Notes: a model not told the origin generated them from the sequence alone. Counted from the first letter of the stretch, positions 24,972 through 34,591 are shown. The stretch: DNA of 64,000 nucleotides from Oscillospiraceae bacterium (GCA_015063885.1 SVTH01000004.1:1-64000), one strand, 5' to 3'. Translations and numbers: made by a program.

Positions 24972-26261
24972 TTATTTCTGATTGGGGAGTTTGGTATAAT
25001 AGCCGTCGGGAAGATAATCGTCGGGATCCACGTATTCACCGCCCAAAAGCACGGAGAAATGGAGATGGTTCCCGGTGGAGCGGCCTGTGGTGCCCACCAA
25101 CGCGATGATATCACCCTGCTTTACGTTCTGACCTTCCTCGCAGATCAGCTTGCTGGCATGGCCGTAGAGAGTGGTCACGCCCACACCCTGGTTATTCTGT
25201 CCGTGGTAGATGATCACGCAGTTGCCGTAACCGCCGTACCAGGCAGACTTGGTCACCACGCCGCCGCCGGCTGCAAGAATGGGAGAGCCCTTTGCGCAGG
25301 CAATGTCCAGCCCGGAGTGGAACTCGGTGCCCACGCCGGTGATGGGGTTGGTACGGGTACTGTAATGGCTGGTGATCCGATAGGAAACGTATTCGTCCAA
25401 GGGCCAGGTGAATCCGCCTTCTACGGGCTTGAAGGTGGCCTCGTTGTTGTCGATCTGCTGTTGGTACAGCTCCAGGCGGTCCTTCTTCAGCTGATCCAGC
25501 TTGGCCATGGTCTCCGCATAGGTGGTTCCCAAGGCGGTATACTGCTGGGTCAGGGTCTCCAGATTCAGCTCCAGCTCCTCTGCCAGAACGTCAAACTCCA
25601 GCATCACGTATTCCAACGCCTGCTGATCCTTTTCCAAGGCGGCCAGATAGGTCTCGTACTTCTCACAGGCCACGTCGTATTCCAGGGTAAGGTCCTCCAG
25701 CTTCAGCAGAGACTGCTCCGCAGAGGTCCGCAGGTCGGATACGCACTCCATAATGGAATTGAAGTTATCTCTTCTGGAAAGATAATCGGAAAGACTGTCG
25801 GAGGAGAACAGCAGCTCAAAATCGTTTACCGTGCCGTTCTCGTAAACAAACCGCATCAGCTCCGCAAACAGATCGCAGTAATATTCATATTCATTCTGCA
25901 CCAGGATCAGCTCTGCCTGTGCGGTACTGCGCTTCATGTCGCAGGACTGCAGCAGAGATTGGTTCAGCTGGATCTGAGAGCCCAGCAGAACGATCTGACC
26001 GGCGATCAGCTCCGCCTGGTCGGCGTTGGAGGCGGATTGCTCCCGCATTTCCTCCAGCTGCGCCACCAGATCCCCCTGCTCGCTCTGCAAGCGGGAAAGG
26101 AGTGCTTCGCACTCGCGGATCTCTTTATCCAGGGAGGCAATGGTCTTCTTCGCCGCAACCTCTTCGGCAGGGGCGTTTTGCATCACGGCAAGAAATACCG
26201 CAGATACCGTGCAAAGGCACAGCAGGATGCAAAGGATCTTTTTAGGTTTCAAAAACCGCAT
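24972..26261 (-). CDS. EnvC/PcsB-type murein hydrolase regulator, M23 peptidase with coiled coil
   Basis: A 429-residue protein: an N-terminal membrane/signal segment (about 8-30), a long Glu/Leu/Gln-rich coiled coil (about 38-270), and a LytM/M23 domain (about 310-420) with H-S-G-L-D-I-A and H-L-H-F-S. The H and D of the first motif and the H-x-H of the last are the zinc ligands, so this domain looks catalytically intact, unlike many EnvC-like activators. Coiled-coil M23 proteins next to ftsEX are the usual effectors of FtsEX. The start at 26261 excludes a weak upstream TTG. 34 bp after ftsX. Confidence 0.9.
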   Translation of the reverse strand: MRFLKPKKILCILLCLCTVSAVFLAVMQNAPAEEVAAKKTIASLDKEIRECEALLSRLQSEQGDLVAQLEEMREQSASNADQAELIAGQIVLLGSQIQLNQSLLQSCDMKRSTAQAELILVQNEYEYYCDLFAELMRFVYENGTVNDFELLFSSDSLSDYLSRRDNFNSIMECVSDLRTSAEQSLLKLEDLTLEYDVACEKYETYLAALEKDQQALEYVMLEFDVLAEELELNLETLTQQYTALGTTYAETMAKLDQLKKDRLELYQQQIDNNEATFKPVEGGFTWPLDEYVSYRITSHYSTRTNPITGVGTEFHSGLDIACAKGSPILAAGGGVVTKSAWYGGYGNCVIIYHGQNNQGVGVTTLYGHASKLICEEGQNVKQGDIIALVGTTGRSTGNHLHFSVLLGGEYVDPDDYLPDGYYTKLPNQK

Positions 26262-26295
26262 AGGACAACTCTTTTCTGTAAACAAAGGGAAAAAC

Positions 26296-27252
26296 TTATA
26301 CTTTCAAATACTTCTTCAAAGAAATACTGCCGGAGATCAGCCCCGCAAAGAGACCGACAGCGCAGAACATGACGGCCAGCAGGGGAAGATGCTCCGTATA
26401 GGGAGAGAGAAGGATCCCGCCCCCGGAGATGGCGGTGGTCACGGAGGACACCACCCCGGAAAGAACGAAACGGTACAGCAGGAACTCCACTCCCAACGCC
26501 AAGGCGGCGGAGAAGAGCCCGATGATCACGCCCTCCACCAGGAAGGGGGTGCGGATAAACGCCTTGGTGGCGCCGCAGTACCGCATGAACATCACCTCGT
26601 TACGGCGGGCAAAGACCCCCAGCTTGATGGTGTTCATAATGACGAACAGGGAAACGATCAGCAGAATGCCCATGAGCCAAAGTCCCACGGCAAGCAAAGT
26701 CTGCTTGATCCCCGCCACGTTCTCGTAAAGCTTGATGCTGGAGGAGATATCCGTGGCGCTGACCGCAGGATTGCCGTCGGAAAGCTTGATGCTCTCCACA
26801 CGGGTGATGATCTTTGCCGCCTCGGTGATCTCCGCATCGTTGCGGAAGGTCAATTCGTAGCTGGGACGCAGGGGGTTCAGCTCCTCGTCAAAGAAGGAGC
26901 TCCATTCCTGATCCTTGTATTGCTCCTTGAACCGCTGCAGATGCTCCTCCTTGGTGACGAACACGGGCTCGCCCTCCAAGATCGTCAGCTCTGCGTAGAT
27001 CTCCTTCAGCGCATCCCCGATCTCTTGGATCTGAGCGTCGGAATAGGTGGCGGGGATCCGCACCTCGATGACGTTGAGGTTTTCCAAACGGTTGAAGTTC
27101 TCTTCAATATTGGCGATGACCAGATAGAAGGTGCCCACGATGATCATGCAGGAGAGAAGCACCAGAACCGATGCCGTGGACATGATGCTGTTGCGGAAGA
27201 TACCCTTACAGCCCTGCTTCAGGTTGTACCCAAAGGAACGGAACCATCTCAT
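26296..27252 (-). CDS. ftsX: Cell division ABC-like membrane protein FtsX
   Basis: The 318-residue FtsX has four transmembrane segments: one near residues 20-45, an extracellular domain (about 46-185), then three in the FtsX permease domain (about 195-310). With FtsE it passes ATP-driven conformational change to an external wall hydrolase, here most likely the M23 protein encoded next. It overlaps ftsE by 4 bp, so the two are translationally coupled. Confidence 0.95.
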   Translation of the reverse strand: MRWFRSFGYNLKQGCKGIFRNSIMSTASVLVLLSCMIIVGTFYLVIANIEENFNRLENLNVIEVRIPATYSDAQIQEIGDALKEIYAELTILEGEPVFVTKEEHLQRFKEQYKDQEWSSFFDEELNPLRPSYELTFRNDAEITEAAKIITRVESIKLSDGNPAVSATDISSSIKLYENVAGIKQTLLAVGLWLMGILLIVSLFVIMNTIKLGVFARRNEVMFMRYCGATKAFIRTPFLVEGVIIGLFSAALALGVEFLLYRFVLSGVVSSVTTAISGGGILLSPYTEHLPLLAVMFCAVGLFAGLISGSISLKKYLKV

Positions 27253-27944
27253 GCCTGTACACCTCCTTCGGGATCGGCAAGTCCGATACGGTCGGAAACG
27301 ATCTCGCCGGAGCGGATCTCCACGGTACGCTTACGGTAACGGCGGATCAGCTCCTCGTCGTGGGTGACCACGATCACCGTCTTCCCCAGCCTGTTGATCC
27401 GCAGGAGAAGATCCATAATATCGTCCCGGAGGTTGTTGTCGATGTTGCCGGTGGGCTCGTCGGCGATGATGAGGGAGGGGTTGTTCACCAGCGCACGGGC
27501 GAAGGCCACACGCTGCTGCTCGCCGCCGGAAAGATGATCCGGGAAGCTGTCCGCCTTGTCCGTCAGCCCCACCACGTTCAAAAAGAAGGGCACGCGCTTA
27601 CGGATGGTGGCGTTCTTTTCTCCGATGACCCGCATGGCAAAAGCCACGTTCTCGTACACCGTCATTTTGTCAAACAGCTTGAAATCCTGGAACACCACGC
27701 CCATGGTACGGCGCAGGTAAGGGATCTTACGGGAACGGATCTTGTCCAGGCGGTAGCCGTTCACCTCGATTGAGCCTGCGGAAAGCCGCTCCTCGCAAAG
27801 CAAAAGCTTGGTCAAGGAGGTCTTGCCGGCGCCCGAGTGACCCACCAGGAATACGAACTCGCCGTCGTCGATATGTAGATTGATATCCTTCAGGGCAACC
27901 GTCCCGTCGGGATACGCCATGGAAACGTTTTTAAAGTGGATCAT
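27249..27944 (-). CDS. ftsE: Cell division ATP-binding protein FtsE
   Basis: The 231-residue ATPase has Walker [10 protein letters not shown] (residues 37-45), signature L-S-G-G-E-Q-Q-R (about 137-144), Walker [13 protein letters not shown] (about 158-169) and the H-switch V-T-H-D. The T-G-N-I-D ending of Walker B is typical of FtsE. It starts 3 bp after the CdaR-like regulator gene. Confidence 0.97.
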   Translation of the reverse strand: MIHFKNVSMAYPDGTVALKDINLHIDDGEFVFLVGHSGAGKTSLTKLLLCEERLSAGSIEVNGYRLDKIRSRKIPYLRRTMGVVFQDFKLFDKMTVYENVAFAMRVIGEKNATIRKRVPFFLNVVGLTDKADSFPDHLSGGEQQRVAFARALVNNPSLIIADEPTGNIDNNLRDDIMDLLLRINRLGKTVIVVTHDEELIRRYRKRTVEIRSGEIVSDRIGLADPEGGVQA

Positions 27945-27947
27945 AGA

Positions 27948-29033
27948 TCAATACATGTTGGGCTTGGAGGTAAGATATTTCTTGACCATCAACGCCACCT
28001 TGAAGGTGATGGCGGAATCGAATTCACGGAGATCCAGCCCGGTGAGCTTCTTGATCTTCTCCAGACGGTACACCAAGGTGTTACGGTGGACGAAGAGCTT
28101 ACGGGAGGTCTCGGAAACGTTCAGGTTGTTGTCAAAGAACGCATGGATGGTCAACAGCGTCTCTCTGTCCAGGCTTTCCAAAGAGCCCTTCTTGAACACC
28201 TCGGAAAGGAACATGGAGCAGAGGGTGGTGGGAAGCTGATAGATCAGACGGCCGATACCCAGGTTCTCGTAGTTGATGCAGGTCTGATCGGTATCAAACA
28301 CTCTGCCAACCTCCAAAGCTACCTGCGCATCCTTATAGGAACGGGCAAGCTCCTTCACGGAGGAGACCACGGTACCGATACCCACCACGCATTTCAGATA
28401 GAACTCGCTCTGGACGTTGTCCACGATGGAGCGGGCAATGGCGTCGATGGCCTTGCTGTCGGTGTTGTTCTTCAGCTCCTTGACCAGAACGATGTCCGTC
28501 TCGCCCACGCTGATGATGTAGTCTCTGGTCTTGTCGGGGAACATATTCTGAATGATGTCGTAGGGAACGATATCCGATTTGGACTGGAAGCGCACCAACA
28601 GCACCACGCGGTTGGTCTCGTTGTCAAAGCGGAGCTCCTTGGACTTGATATAGATATCCCCGGGGAGGATGTTATCCAGAATGATGTTCTTGATGAAGTT
28701 GGTCTTATCGTACTTCTCGTCGTAAAGGGTCTTGATGTTGGAGAAGGCGATGGAGAGCAATGTGGTAATGCTCTTGGCATTGTCGTCCTCGCCCTGGACG
28801 AATACGATGTATTCAATTCTTGCGTGGGAGCCGATGGGACGGTAGGTATAGCCTTCCGCAGTGATGGTATCGAAGTTGTAAGAGATCTCCTCGATGATAT
28901 CACGGTGGCTCTCGCCGATGCGTGCCAGCTGGCTGCAGGCGATGATGGTACCCTTTTCGTCAATGATGCCGATGTCGCGGTCAACCGCCTCGCGCATTTG
29001 ATAGACCAGGTTCTGGAACAACTTATTGCTCAT
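27948..29033 (-). CDS. CdaR/PucR-family transcriptional regulator
   Basis: A 361-residue regulator: a sugar-diacid recognition-like sensor at the N terminus (about 3-130, opening N-L-V-Y-Q-M-R-E-A-V-D-R-D-I-G-I-I-D), a GGDEF-like middle (about 140-280), and a PucR-type HTH near the C terminus (N-L-N-V-S-E-T-S-R-K-L-F-V-H-R-N-T-L-V-Y-R-L). Known relatives sense diacids such as glucarate. As first gene of the ftsEX operon, its target is more likely the operon itself or a wall function (inference). Promoter with TTGCAA -35 about 95 bp upstream. Confidence 0.9.
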   Translation of the reverse strand: MSNKLFQNLVYQMREAVDRDIGIIDEKGTIIACSQLARIGESHRDIIEEISYNFDTITAEGYTYRPIGSHARIEYIVFVQGEDDNAKSITTLLSIAFSNIKTLYDEKYDKTNFIKNIILDNILPGDIYIKSKELRFDNETNRVVLLVRFQSKSDIVPYDIIQNMFPDKTRDYIISVGETDIVLVKELKNNTDSKAIDAIARSIVDNVQSEFYLKCVVGIGTVVSSVKELARSYKDAQVALEVGRVFDTDQTCINYENLGIGRLIYQLPTTLCSMFLSEVFKKGSLESLDRETLLTIHAFFDNNLNVSETSRKLFVHRNTLVYRLEKIKKLTGLDLREFDSAITFKVALMVKKYLTSKPNMY

Positions 29034-29128
29034 GTTTCCTACTCCTTACTGTTAAAAATCTCTTTATAGCTTGGCAGGAAGGGCGAAGGGCTCCGCCGCA
29101 ACCTATATTTTATCCGAATACGTTCTCT

Positions 29129-29157
29129 ATTCTACAATATTTTTGTTCAAATTGCAA
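29129..29157 (-). promoter_or_regulatory. Promoter of the cdaR-like-ftsEX-...-lysS operon
   Basis: Minus strand: TTGCAA (29152-29157), 17-bp spacer, TAGAAT (29129-29134). The remaining intergenic DNA to 29282 is AT-rich, with no other clear feature. Confidence 0.65.
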
Positions 29158-29282
29158 TACCCTACAGAAATTTTTTACAAAAAAATCGCATCTTTTTTGG
29201 TCAATATGCAGACTCTATGTATCTGCACGGCAAAAACAGGATGCGCTTTTTGTGAAATTAGACTATTAGGTGTCAAAAAAGG

Positions 29283-29972
29283 CTATTTTTCCCCCGGGGA
29301 GAAGATGCCGTACCGACGCTGCAATCTGCCCAAAATGCGGTTGGCGGGCTTTCTCAGAAGCCACAAAAACACCACGTTGGTAAAAGCGTACAAGACCGTA
29401 AAGGGCAAAGACGCCCCCAGGGTACCCAAAAAGCGGGGAAGGGTAAAGACGCCGTCGGCGGAAAACACCGTCCAGACATCCATCACCAGGGAGAATGCCG
29501 CTCCGGAGAGTGCGCCGTAAAGCAGCAAAGCGGGCAGCTTTTTCAAAAAGGGCGCCAGGATCCCCGCCAGCAGACCGCAAAGCCCCCAGGCCAGCATCTG
29601 AAAGGGGGTGAACCCGCCGATGCCGAAGGCAAAGCCGGAGACCAAGGCGGAAAGGGCGCCTACCGCAAAGCCCGCTTCCTTTCCCAACAGCATCCCCGCA
29701 AAGATCACCACCGCCGTCACGGGCTTTACACCGGGCAGGGCAAACAGGGCCATGCGGCTTGCGGCGGCAAAGGCAACCAGCGCCGCCAATACGGTGATCT
29801 CCCCGGCGGTGTGCTTCTTTTTTTCAAAGGTAAAAAGCAAAGGCGCCAACGCCAGCAGGACCAGCGCAAATACGGCAACCGCCGTCCCCTGCTCTCCCGC
29901 CAAAAGTACGCCTGCCGCCACGGCAAGAGGCGCCAACAACAGCCATATAATATATGATAATCGGTTCTTCAT
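29283..29972 (-). CDS. ECF transporter S component (substrate-binding membrane protein)
   Basis: A 229-residue protein with about six hydrophobic segments. The A-x-S-R-M-A-L-F-A-L-P-G-V-K-P-V-T segment and the G-F-x-x-G-A-L-S-A-L-V-S-G-F-A-F-G-x-G-x-x-x-P-F-Q-M motif are typical of the vitamin-type S components (cobalamin/CbrT-like branch). It binds a micronutrient and works with an EcfAAT energizing module encoded elsewhere. The substrate cannot be told from sequence. CGGAGG supports the start; transcribed alone. Confidence 0.8.
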   Translation of the reverse strand: MKNRLSYIIWLLLAPLAVAAGVLLAGEQGTAVAVFALVLLALAPLLFTFEKKKHTAGEITVLAALVAFAAASRMALFALPGVKPVTAVVIFAGMLLGKEAGFAVGALSALVSGFAFGIGGFTPFQMLAWGLCGLLAGILAPFLKKLPALLLYGALSGAAFSLVMDVWTVFSADGVFTLPRFLGTLGASLPFTVLYAFTNVVFLWLLRKPANRILGRLQRRYGIFSPGEK

Positions 29973-29997
29973 AAATACGATCCTCCGAGGTGCCTTT

Positions 29998-30027
29998 ATT
30001 ATACGACTGAAATCCCCCTTTTGTCAA
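29998..30027 (-). promoter_or_regulatory. Promoter of the ECF S-component gene
   Basis: Minus strand: TTGACA (30022-30027), 18-bp spacer, TATAAT (29998-30003). Divergent from the MarR-operon promoter 34 bp away. Confidence 0.6.
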
Positions 30028-30060
30028 GGGAAAAGAAAGGTAAACAATCTGTGAACCCTC

Positions 30061-30123
30061 TTGACAAATCCTGCCTTTTTGATTAAAATAATTAACCGAA
30101 TTAACTGTTAACCGGTTTAACCG
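30061..30123 (+). promoter_or_regulatory. Promoter and multi-repeat operator of the marR-ABC exporter operon
   Basis: TTGACA (30061-30066), 17 bp, TAAAAT (30084-30089). Immediately downstream are four near-copies of TTAACCG at 30092, 30101, 30108 and 30117, including the palindrome AACCGGTT (30110-30117). Placed over the transcription start, they are the likely binding sites for the MarR protein encoded next. Confidence 0.75.
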
Positions 30124-30141
30124 ATAGGAGGAAGAGTTTCT

Positions 30142-30669
30142 ATGTCAGAAGAATTGGACAGAGAGCGGGCAAGGCAGGCCGCCATGCTGTTTGTGGCCAA
30201 TACCCGCCGTCACAAAAGACTGCTTCGTAAGTTCGTCTCGGAATTGGGCATCTGCCATTCCCAGCACCGCCTTTTGATGCATCTCCACCGCATGGAGTGT
30301 GCTCCGTCCCAAACGGAGCTGGCGCATACCTTTGAGGTGAGCACCGCCGCCATCGCCGTTTCCCTGAAAAAGCTGGAAACGGGCGGCTACATCCGCCGTT
30401 GCGCCGCCGTGGAGGACAGCCGCTACAACGAGATCGCCATTACGGAAAAAGGGGAGGAGCTGATCCGTCAGACGGAAAGCCTCTTCACCTCCGCCGACGT
30501 GGCCATGTTCTCCGAGTTCTCCGCGGAGGAGCTGGAATCCTTTATCTCCGGTATGGAGAAGATGAAGACCGCCATGAAGCAGTTCGAAGAAGGGCGCAGG
30601 GAAGTCCCCCGCCTGAAGGGGATCCACGTCCGCGAGTTCTTAGCGGGCGCAGGCAACCAGTCAAAATGA
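30142..30669 (+). CDS. MarR-family transcriptional regulator
   Basis: A 175-residue winged-helix repressor: S-Q-T-E-L-A-H-T-F-E-V-S-T-A-A-I-A-V-S-L-K-K-L-E (HTH), then G-G-Y-I-R-R and D-S-R-Y-N-E-I-A-I-T-E-K-G (wing). It heads an operon with two ABC exporter half-transporters and has repeated operator-like sites over its promoter, so it probably represses the exporter until a toxic ligand is bound. AGGAGG ribosome site. The gap to the next gene is 19 bp. Confidence 0.9.
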   Translation: MSEELDRERARQAAMLFVANTRRHKRLLRKFVSELGICHSQHRLLMHLHRMECAPSQTELAHTFEVSTAAIAVSLKKLETGGYIRRCAAVEDSRYNEIAITEKGEELIRQTESLFTSADVAMFSEFSAEELESFISGMEKMKTAMKQFEEGRREVPRLKGIHVREFLAGAGNQSK

Positions 30670-30688
30670 GAAAGGAGCCCGTAGGTAT

Positions 30689-32449
30689 ATGAGTCGTCAA
30701 AAAGTAAAAACCAAGGGCAAATGGTCCAAATATGCCAAGCCCTATCTGCCCTATTTCATCATCGGGCCTCTGTGTATGATCGTGGAGGTGGTGGGCGAGG
30801 TGCTGATGCCCTACTGCCTGGCCAAGGTGATCAACGGTGCCGCAGAGCACGGTTGGGGCTACGCCCTGGGCTATGCGGGCGCCATGGCGCTTCTCGCTTT
30901 GGTGATGATGGCGGGCGGCGTGGGAGGCGCTTACTTCGGCGCCAAGGCCTCCGTGAACTTCGCCGCAGACCTCCGCAGTGACGTCTACGCCAGAGTGCAG
31001 AAGTTCTCCTTTGCCAACATCGACCGCTTCTCCACAGGCTCTCTGGTTACCCGTCTCACCAACGACGTGACCCAGATCCAGAATATGATCAACATGCTGT
31101 TACGTATGGCACTCCGTTCTCCCGGTATGCTCATCGGCGCCTTGATCATGGCCATCAGCCTTCGTCCTTCCCTGGCGGTGGTGCTGGCCGTCACCGTGCC
31201 CTTGATGGTCTTGGCCATCGTGTTCCTGATCTTCAAGAGCTATCCCATGTTCGCCAAGGTGCAAAGCAAGATCGACAAGCTGAACTCCACCGTCCAGGAG
31301 AACGTCACCAACGTCCGCGTGGTGAAGTCCTTCGTGCGGGAGGATTTTGAAGAAAACAAATTCCGGGAGGCCAACCGTGACTTGAAGGATACGGGGATCC
31401 GCACCTCCAAGATCATGATCTTCATGTCTCCCGTAATGACCCTGTTTATGAACGCCACCACCATTGCCGTTTTGTGGTTCGGCAGCCGTATGGTCTACGG
31501 GGCGGCCATGCCCGTGGGTGACCTGTCCGCCTTCCTGACCTACGTGACCCAGATCCTTTCCTCCTTGATGATGGTCACCATGCTCCTCATGATGCTCGCC
31601 CGCGCCATGGCGTCTGCCAAGCGTATCTCCGAGGTTTTGGACGAGGAGATCACCCTCACCGATACGGAAGCGGCGCATCCCGAAAAGACGGTGGAAAACG
31701 GCGAGATCCGCTTCGAAAACGTTTCCTTCCGCTATTATAAAAACAGCGAGGGCAAGGTGCTGGACAAGATCAACCTCACCATCCCCCCCCGCAGTGTGGT
31801 GGGTATCATCGGCTCCACGGGATGCGGCAAGACCACCCTGGTCTCCATGATCCCCCGCCTTTACGACGTGGACGAGGGCAGAGTCCTCATTGACGGCGTG
31901 GACGTACGGGATTACAGCCTGTACAACCTCCGCGAAGGGGTTGGCATGGTGCTTCAGAAGAACGTGCTGTTCTCCGGCTCCATCGGGGACAACCTGCGCT
32001 GGGGCAACGAGGAGGCCACGGAGGAAGAGATCGTCTCCGCTTCGGAATCCGCCCAGGCCCATTCCTTCGTTTCCGCCTTCAAGGGCGGCTACGATTACGA
32101 CCTGGGGCAGGGCGGCAAGAACGTCTCCGGCGGGCAGAAGCAGCGTCTCTGCATCGCCCGCGCCCTGCTGAAAAAGCCCAAGATCCTCATTCTGGACGAC
32201 TCCACCTCCGCCGTGGATACCGCCACGGAGGCCCGTATCCGCGATGCCTTCCGTAACGAGCTGGCGGATTCCACCAAGATCGTCATCGCACAGCGGATCT
32301 CCTCCGTGATGGATGCGGACATGATCATCGTGATGAACGACGGCGCCGTCACGGGCGTGGGCACCCATAAGGAGCTGTTGGAAAGCAACACCGAATACCA
32401 AGAGATCTACTATTCCCAGATGGACGGAAAGGAGGCAGACAATGGCTAA
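30689..32449 (+). CDS. Heterodimeric ABC exporter subunit with degenerate nucleotide site
   Basis: A 586-residue half-transporter: six transmembrane helices (about 20-310) and an ATPase domain (about 345-580). Walker A G-S-T-G-C-G-K-T-T is at 375-383 and the signature is N-V-S-G-G-Q-K-Q-R. The Walker B ends D-D rather than D-E (I-L-I-L-D-D-S-T-S), and the H-loop is I-A-Q-R, so the catalytic Glu and switch His are replaced. This is the non-catalytic half of TM287/288- or BmrCD-like heterodimers. It overlaps the partner gene by 8 bp. Confidence 0.93.
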   Translation: MSRQKVKTKGKWSKYAKPYLPYFIIGPLCMIVEVVGEVLMPYCLAKVINGAAEHGWGYALGYAGAMALLALVMMAGGVGGAYFGAKASVNFAADLRSDVYARVQKFSFANIDRFSTGSLVTRLTNDVTQIQNMINMLLRMALRSPGMLIGALIMAISLRPSLAVVLAVTVPLMVLAIVFLIFKSYPMFAKVQSKIDKLNSTVQENVTNVRVVKSFVREDFEENKFREANRDLKDTGIRTSKIMIFMSPVMTLFMNATTIAVLWFGSRMVYGAAMPVGDLSAFLTYVTQILSSLMMVTMLLMMLARAMASAKRISEVLDEEITLTDTEAAHPEKTVENGEIRFENVSFRYYKNSEGKVLDKINLTIPPRSVVGIIGSTGCGKTTLVSMIPRLYDVDEGRVLIDGVDVRDYSLYNLREGVGMVLQKNVLFSGSIGDNLRWGNEEATEEEIVSASESAQAHSFVSAFKGGYDYDLGQGGKNVSGGQKQRLCIARALLKKPKILILDDSTSAVDTATEARIRDAFRNELADSTKIVIAQRISSVMDADMIIVMNDGAVTGVGTHKELLESNTEYQEIYYSQMDGKEADNG

Positions 32450-34406
32450 ACGTACCTTGGAGTCTCTCCAGAAGCAATACGCCCGCGCGGTGAGCGACAA
32501 GCGCCGCGGCCCCGGCGGACCCGGACCCCGCAGAGGCGGTCCCCGTGCCTCGGGCAAGCCCAAGAACACCTCCGCCACCGTCCGCCGTTTGCTGTCCTAC
32601 GTGGGCAAATACAAGGGCAGATTGGTCTTGGTGCTTTGCTGTATGCTGACGAGCACCGTGACCTCTCTCCTGGGCTCCTTTATGCTGGCGCCCATCATCA
32701 ACCGTATTCAGATCCAATTGGGGGGAGAGGTGGAATGGACCCCCATCGGCAAGGCCGTGGACGGTCTGATCACCAGGATCACAGAGATCCCCTTCGTTTC
32801 CGATATGCTCTCCGCAGGGCAGTTCCAGGCCATCGCCACCTACGTGCTGGCGGCGGTATTCGTCCTGGCTTGCGTGTACCTGGTGGGGGTATGCAGTAAC
32901 TACCTCCAGGCAAGACTGATGCTCATCGTGTCCCACGGTGCCTCCGAGGCCATCCGTAACGACCTGTTCACCAAGCTTCAGAAGCTTCCCGTGCGGTATT
33001 TCGATACCAACACCACCGGCGAGATCATGTCCCGCTTCACCAACGACGTGGACAACGTGGAGGTGATGATCAACAACTCCCTCACCAGCCTGGTCTCCGG
33101 CGTGATCTCTCTCATCGGCACCTTCATCTTCATGGTCACCACCAACATCTGGCTGTCCCTGATCACCGTGGCCTTCCTGCCCATCTTTGCAAAGGGCGGC
33201 CAGGCCCTTGCCAAGCGCTCCGGTAAGTACTATTCCGGTCAGCAGGCGGCATTGGGCGCCGTCAACGGCTACATCGAGGAGACCGTCACGGGCTCCAAGG
33301 TGGTGAAGGTGTTCAACCACGAAGCCACCTGCGTGGAAGAGTTCGATATGCTGAACAACGACCTCCGTGACAAACAGCTGAAGGCGCAGTTCTACGGCGG
33401 CATCATGGGTCCCGTTATGGGCAACACCAGCCAGGTGGCATACGCCATCACCGTAGGCGTGGGCGGCGTCATGATGTTCACCAGCGGCTTCGGCGCAGGT
33501 GACCTTACCGTGTTCGCCAACTATTCCCGCCAGTTCTCCATGCCCATCAACATGATCTCCCAGCAGACCAGCACCATCTTCGCCGCCCTGGCAGGCGCAG
33601 AGCGTGTCTTCGGCGTGATGGATATGGAGCCCGAAGCACCCGACGCTCCCGATGCCGATCCCATGCCCTTCCTCCGGGGGCACGTGGAGCTGAAGAACGT
33701 GACCTTCGGCTACGTGCCGGAAAAGACCATCCTGAAGAACATCTCCCTATACGCCAAGCCGGGACAGAAGATCGCCTTCGTAGGCTCCACCGGTGCGGGA
33801 AAGACCACCGTCACCAATCTGCTCAACCGCTTCTACGATATTGAGGAAGGGGAGATCACCATCGACGGCGTACCCCTGAAAAATATCAAGCGGGACGTGC
33901 TCCGCAAGAACATCGCCATGGTATTGCAGGATACCCACCTGTTCACAGGCACCATCATGGAAAACATCCGTTACGGCAGGCTGGACGCCACCGACGAGGA
34001 GGTCGTCGCCGCCGCCAAGACGGCCTACGCCCACGGCTTCATCACCCGCCTTTCCGAGGGCTATAACACCATGATCGAGGGGGACGGCGCTAACCTTTCC
34101 CAGGGGCAGAGACAGCTTCTGAACATCGCCCGTGCGGCCCTGTCCAAGGCGCCCATCCTGGTGCTGGACGAAGCAACCAGCTCCGTTGACACCCGTACGG
34201 AACGCCACATCGAAAAGGGTATGGACGCCCTGATGGCAGACCGTACCACCTTCGTCATCGCCCACCGACTCTCCACCGTCCGCAACTCCAACGCCATTAT
34301 GGTGCTGGAGCAGGGGGAGATCATTGAGCGGGGAAGCCACGAGGAGCTTCTTGCCATGGGCGGCAGATACTACGAGCTCTACACCGGCAAGAAAGAACTG
34401 GATTAA
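32442..34406 (+). CDS. Heterodimeric ABC exporter subunit with canonical catalytic residues
   Basis: A 654-residue half-transporter with a ~45-residue basic Gly/Pro/Arg-rich N-terminal extension, six transmembrane helices (about 50-380) and an ATPase domain (about 410-650). Walker A is at 448-456, the signature is L-S-Q-G-Q, Walker B is L-V-L-D-E-A-T-S, and the H-loop is I-A-H-R. L-S-Q-G-Q with intact Glu and His pairs with the degenerate partner upstream, so the two form one drug or lipid exporter under MarR control. Confidence 0.93.
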   Translation: MAKRTLESLQKQYARAVSDKRRGPGGPGPRRGGPRASGKPKNTSATVRRLLSYVGKYKGRLVLVLCCMLTSTVTSLLGSFMLAPIINRIQIQLGGEVEWTPIGKAVDGLITRITEIPFVSDMLSAGQFQAIATYVLAAVFVLACVYLVGVCSNYLQARLMLIVSHGASEAIRNDLFTKLQKLPVRYFDTNTTGEIMSRFTNDVDNVEVMINNSLTSLVSGVISLIGTFIFMVTTNIWLSLITVAFLPIFAKGGQALAKRSGKYYSGQQAALGAVNGYIEETVTGSKVVKVFNHEATCVEEFDMLNNDLRDKQLKAQFYGGIMGPVMGNTSQVAYAITVGVGGVMMFTSGFGAGDLTVFANYSRQFSMPINMISQQTSTIFAALAGAERVFGVMDMEPEAPDAPDADPMPFLRGHVELKNVTFGYVPEKTILKNISLYAKPGQKIAFVGSTGAGKTTVTNLLNRFYDIEEGEITIDGVPLKNIKRDVLRKNIAMVLQDTHLFTGTIMENIRYGRLDATDEEVVAAAKTAYAHGFITRLSEGYNTMIEGDGANLSQGQRQLLNIARAALSKAPILVLDEATSSVDTRTERHIEKGMDALMADRTTFVIAHRLSTVRNSNAIMVLEQGEIIERGSHEELLAMGGRYYELYTGKKELD

Positions 34407-34426
34407 GAAAACGATTAAGAGAACGA

Positions 34427-34505
34427 TTAAGGACCTTTCTTTCGAAAAAGAAAGGTCCTTAATAATCCCCAAAGAAACCGTATTGCCGAAAACTATCGTT
34501 TTCGG
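34427..34505. repeat. Composite palindromic element (copy 2), acting as terminator of the exporter operon
   Basis: Perfect 16-bp arms (34427-34442 with 34447-34462) are followed by CCGAAAAC/GTTTTCGG (34486-34505). It is organised like 9887-9957. 34506-34591 shows nothing further beyond a GC-rich imperfect hairpin near 34560-34587. Confidence 0.75.
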
Positions 34506-34591
34506 GAAAGATTTAAAAAATCCCTCGTATCCGCTTGCAGGGAGCGGCTCAAACCGTCTGCGGCGGCGGTAAGACGCTCCGCCGTGGGCTT

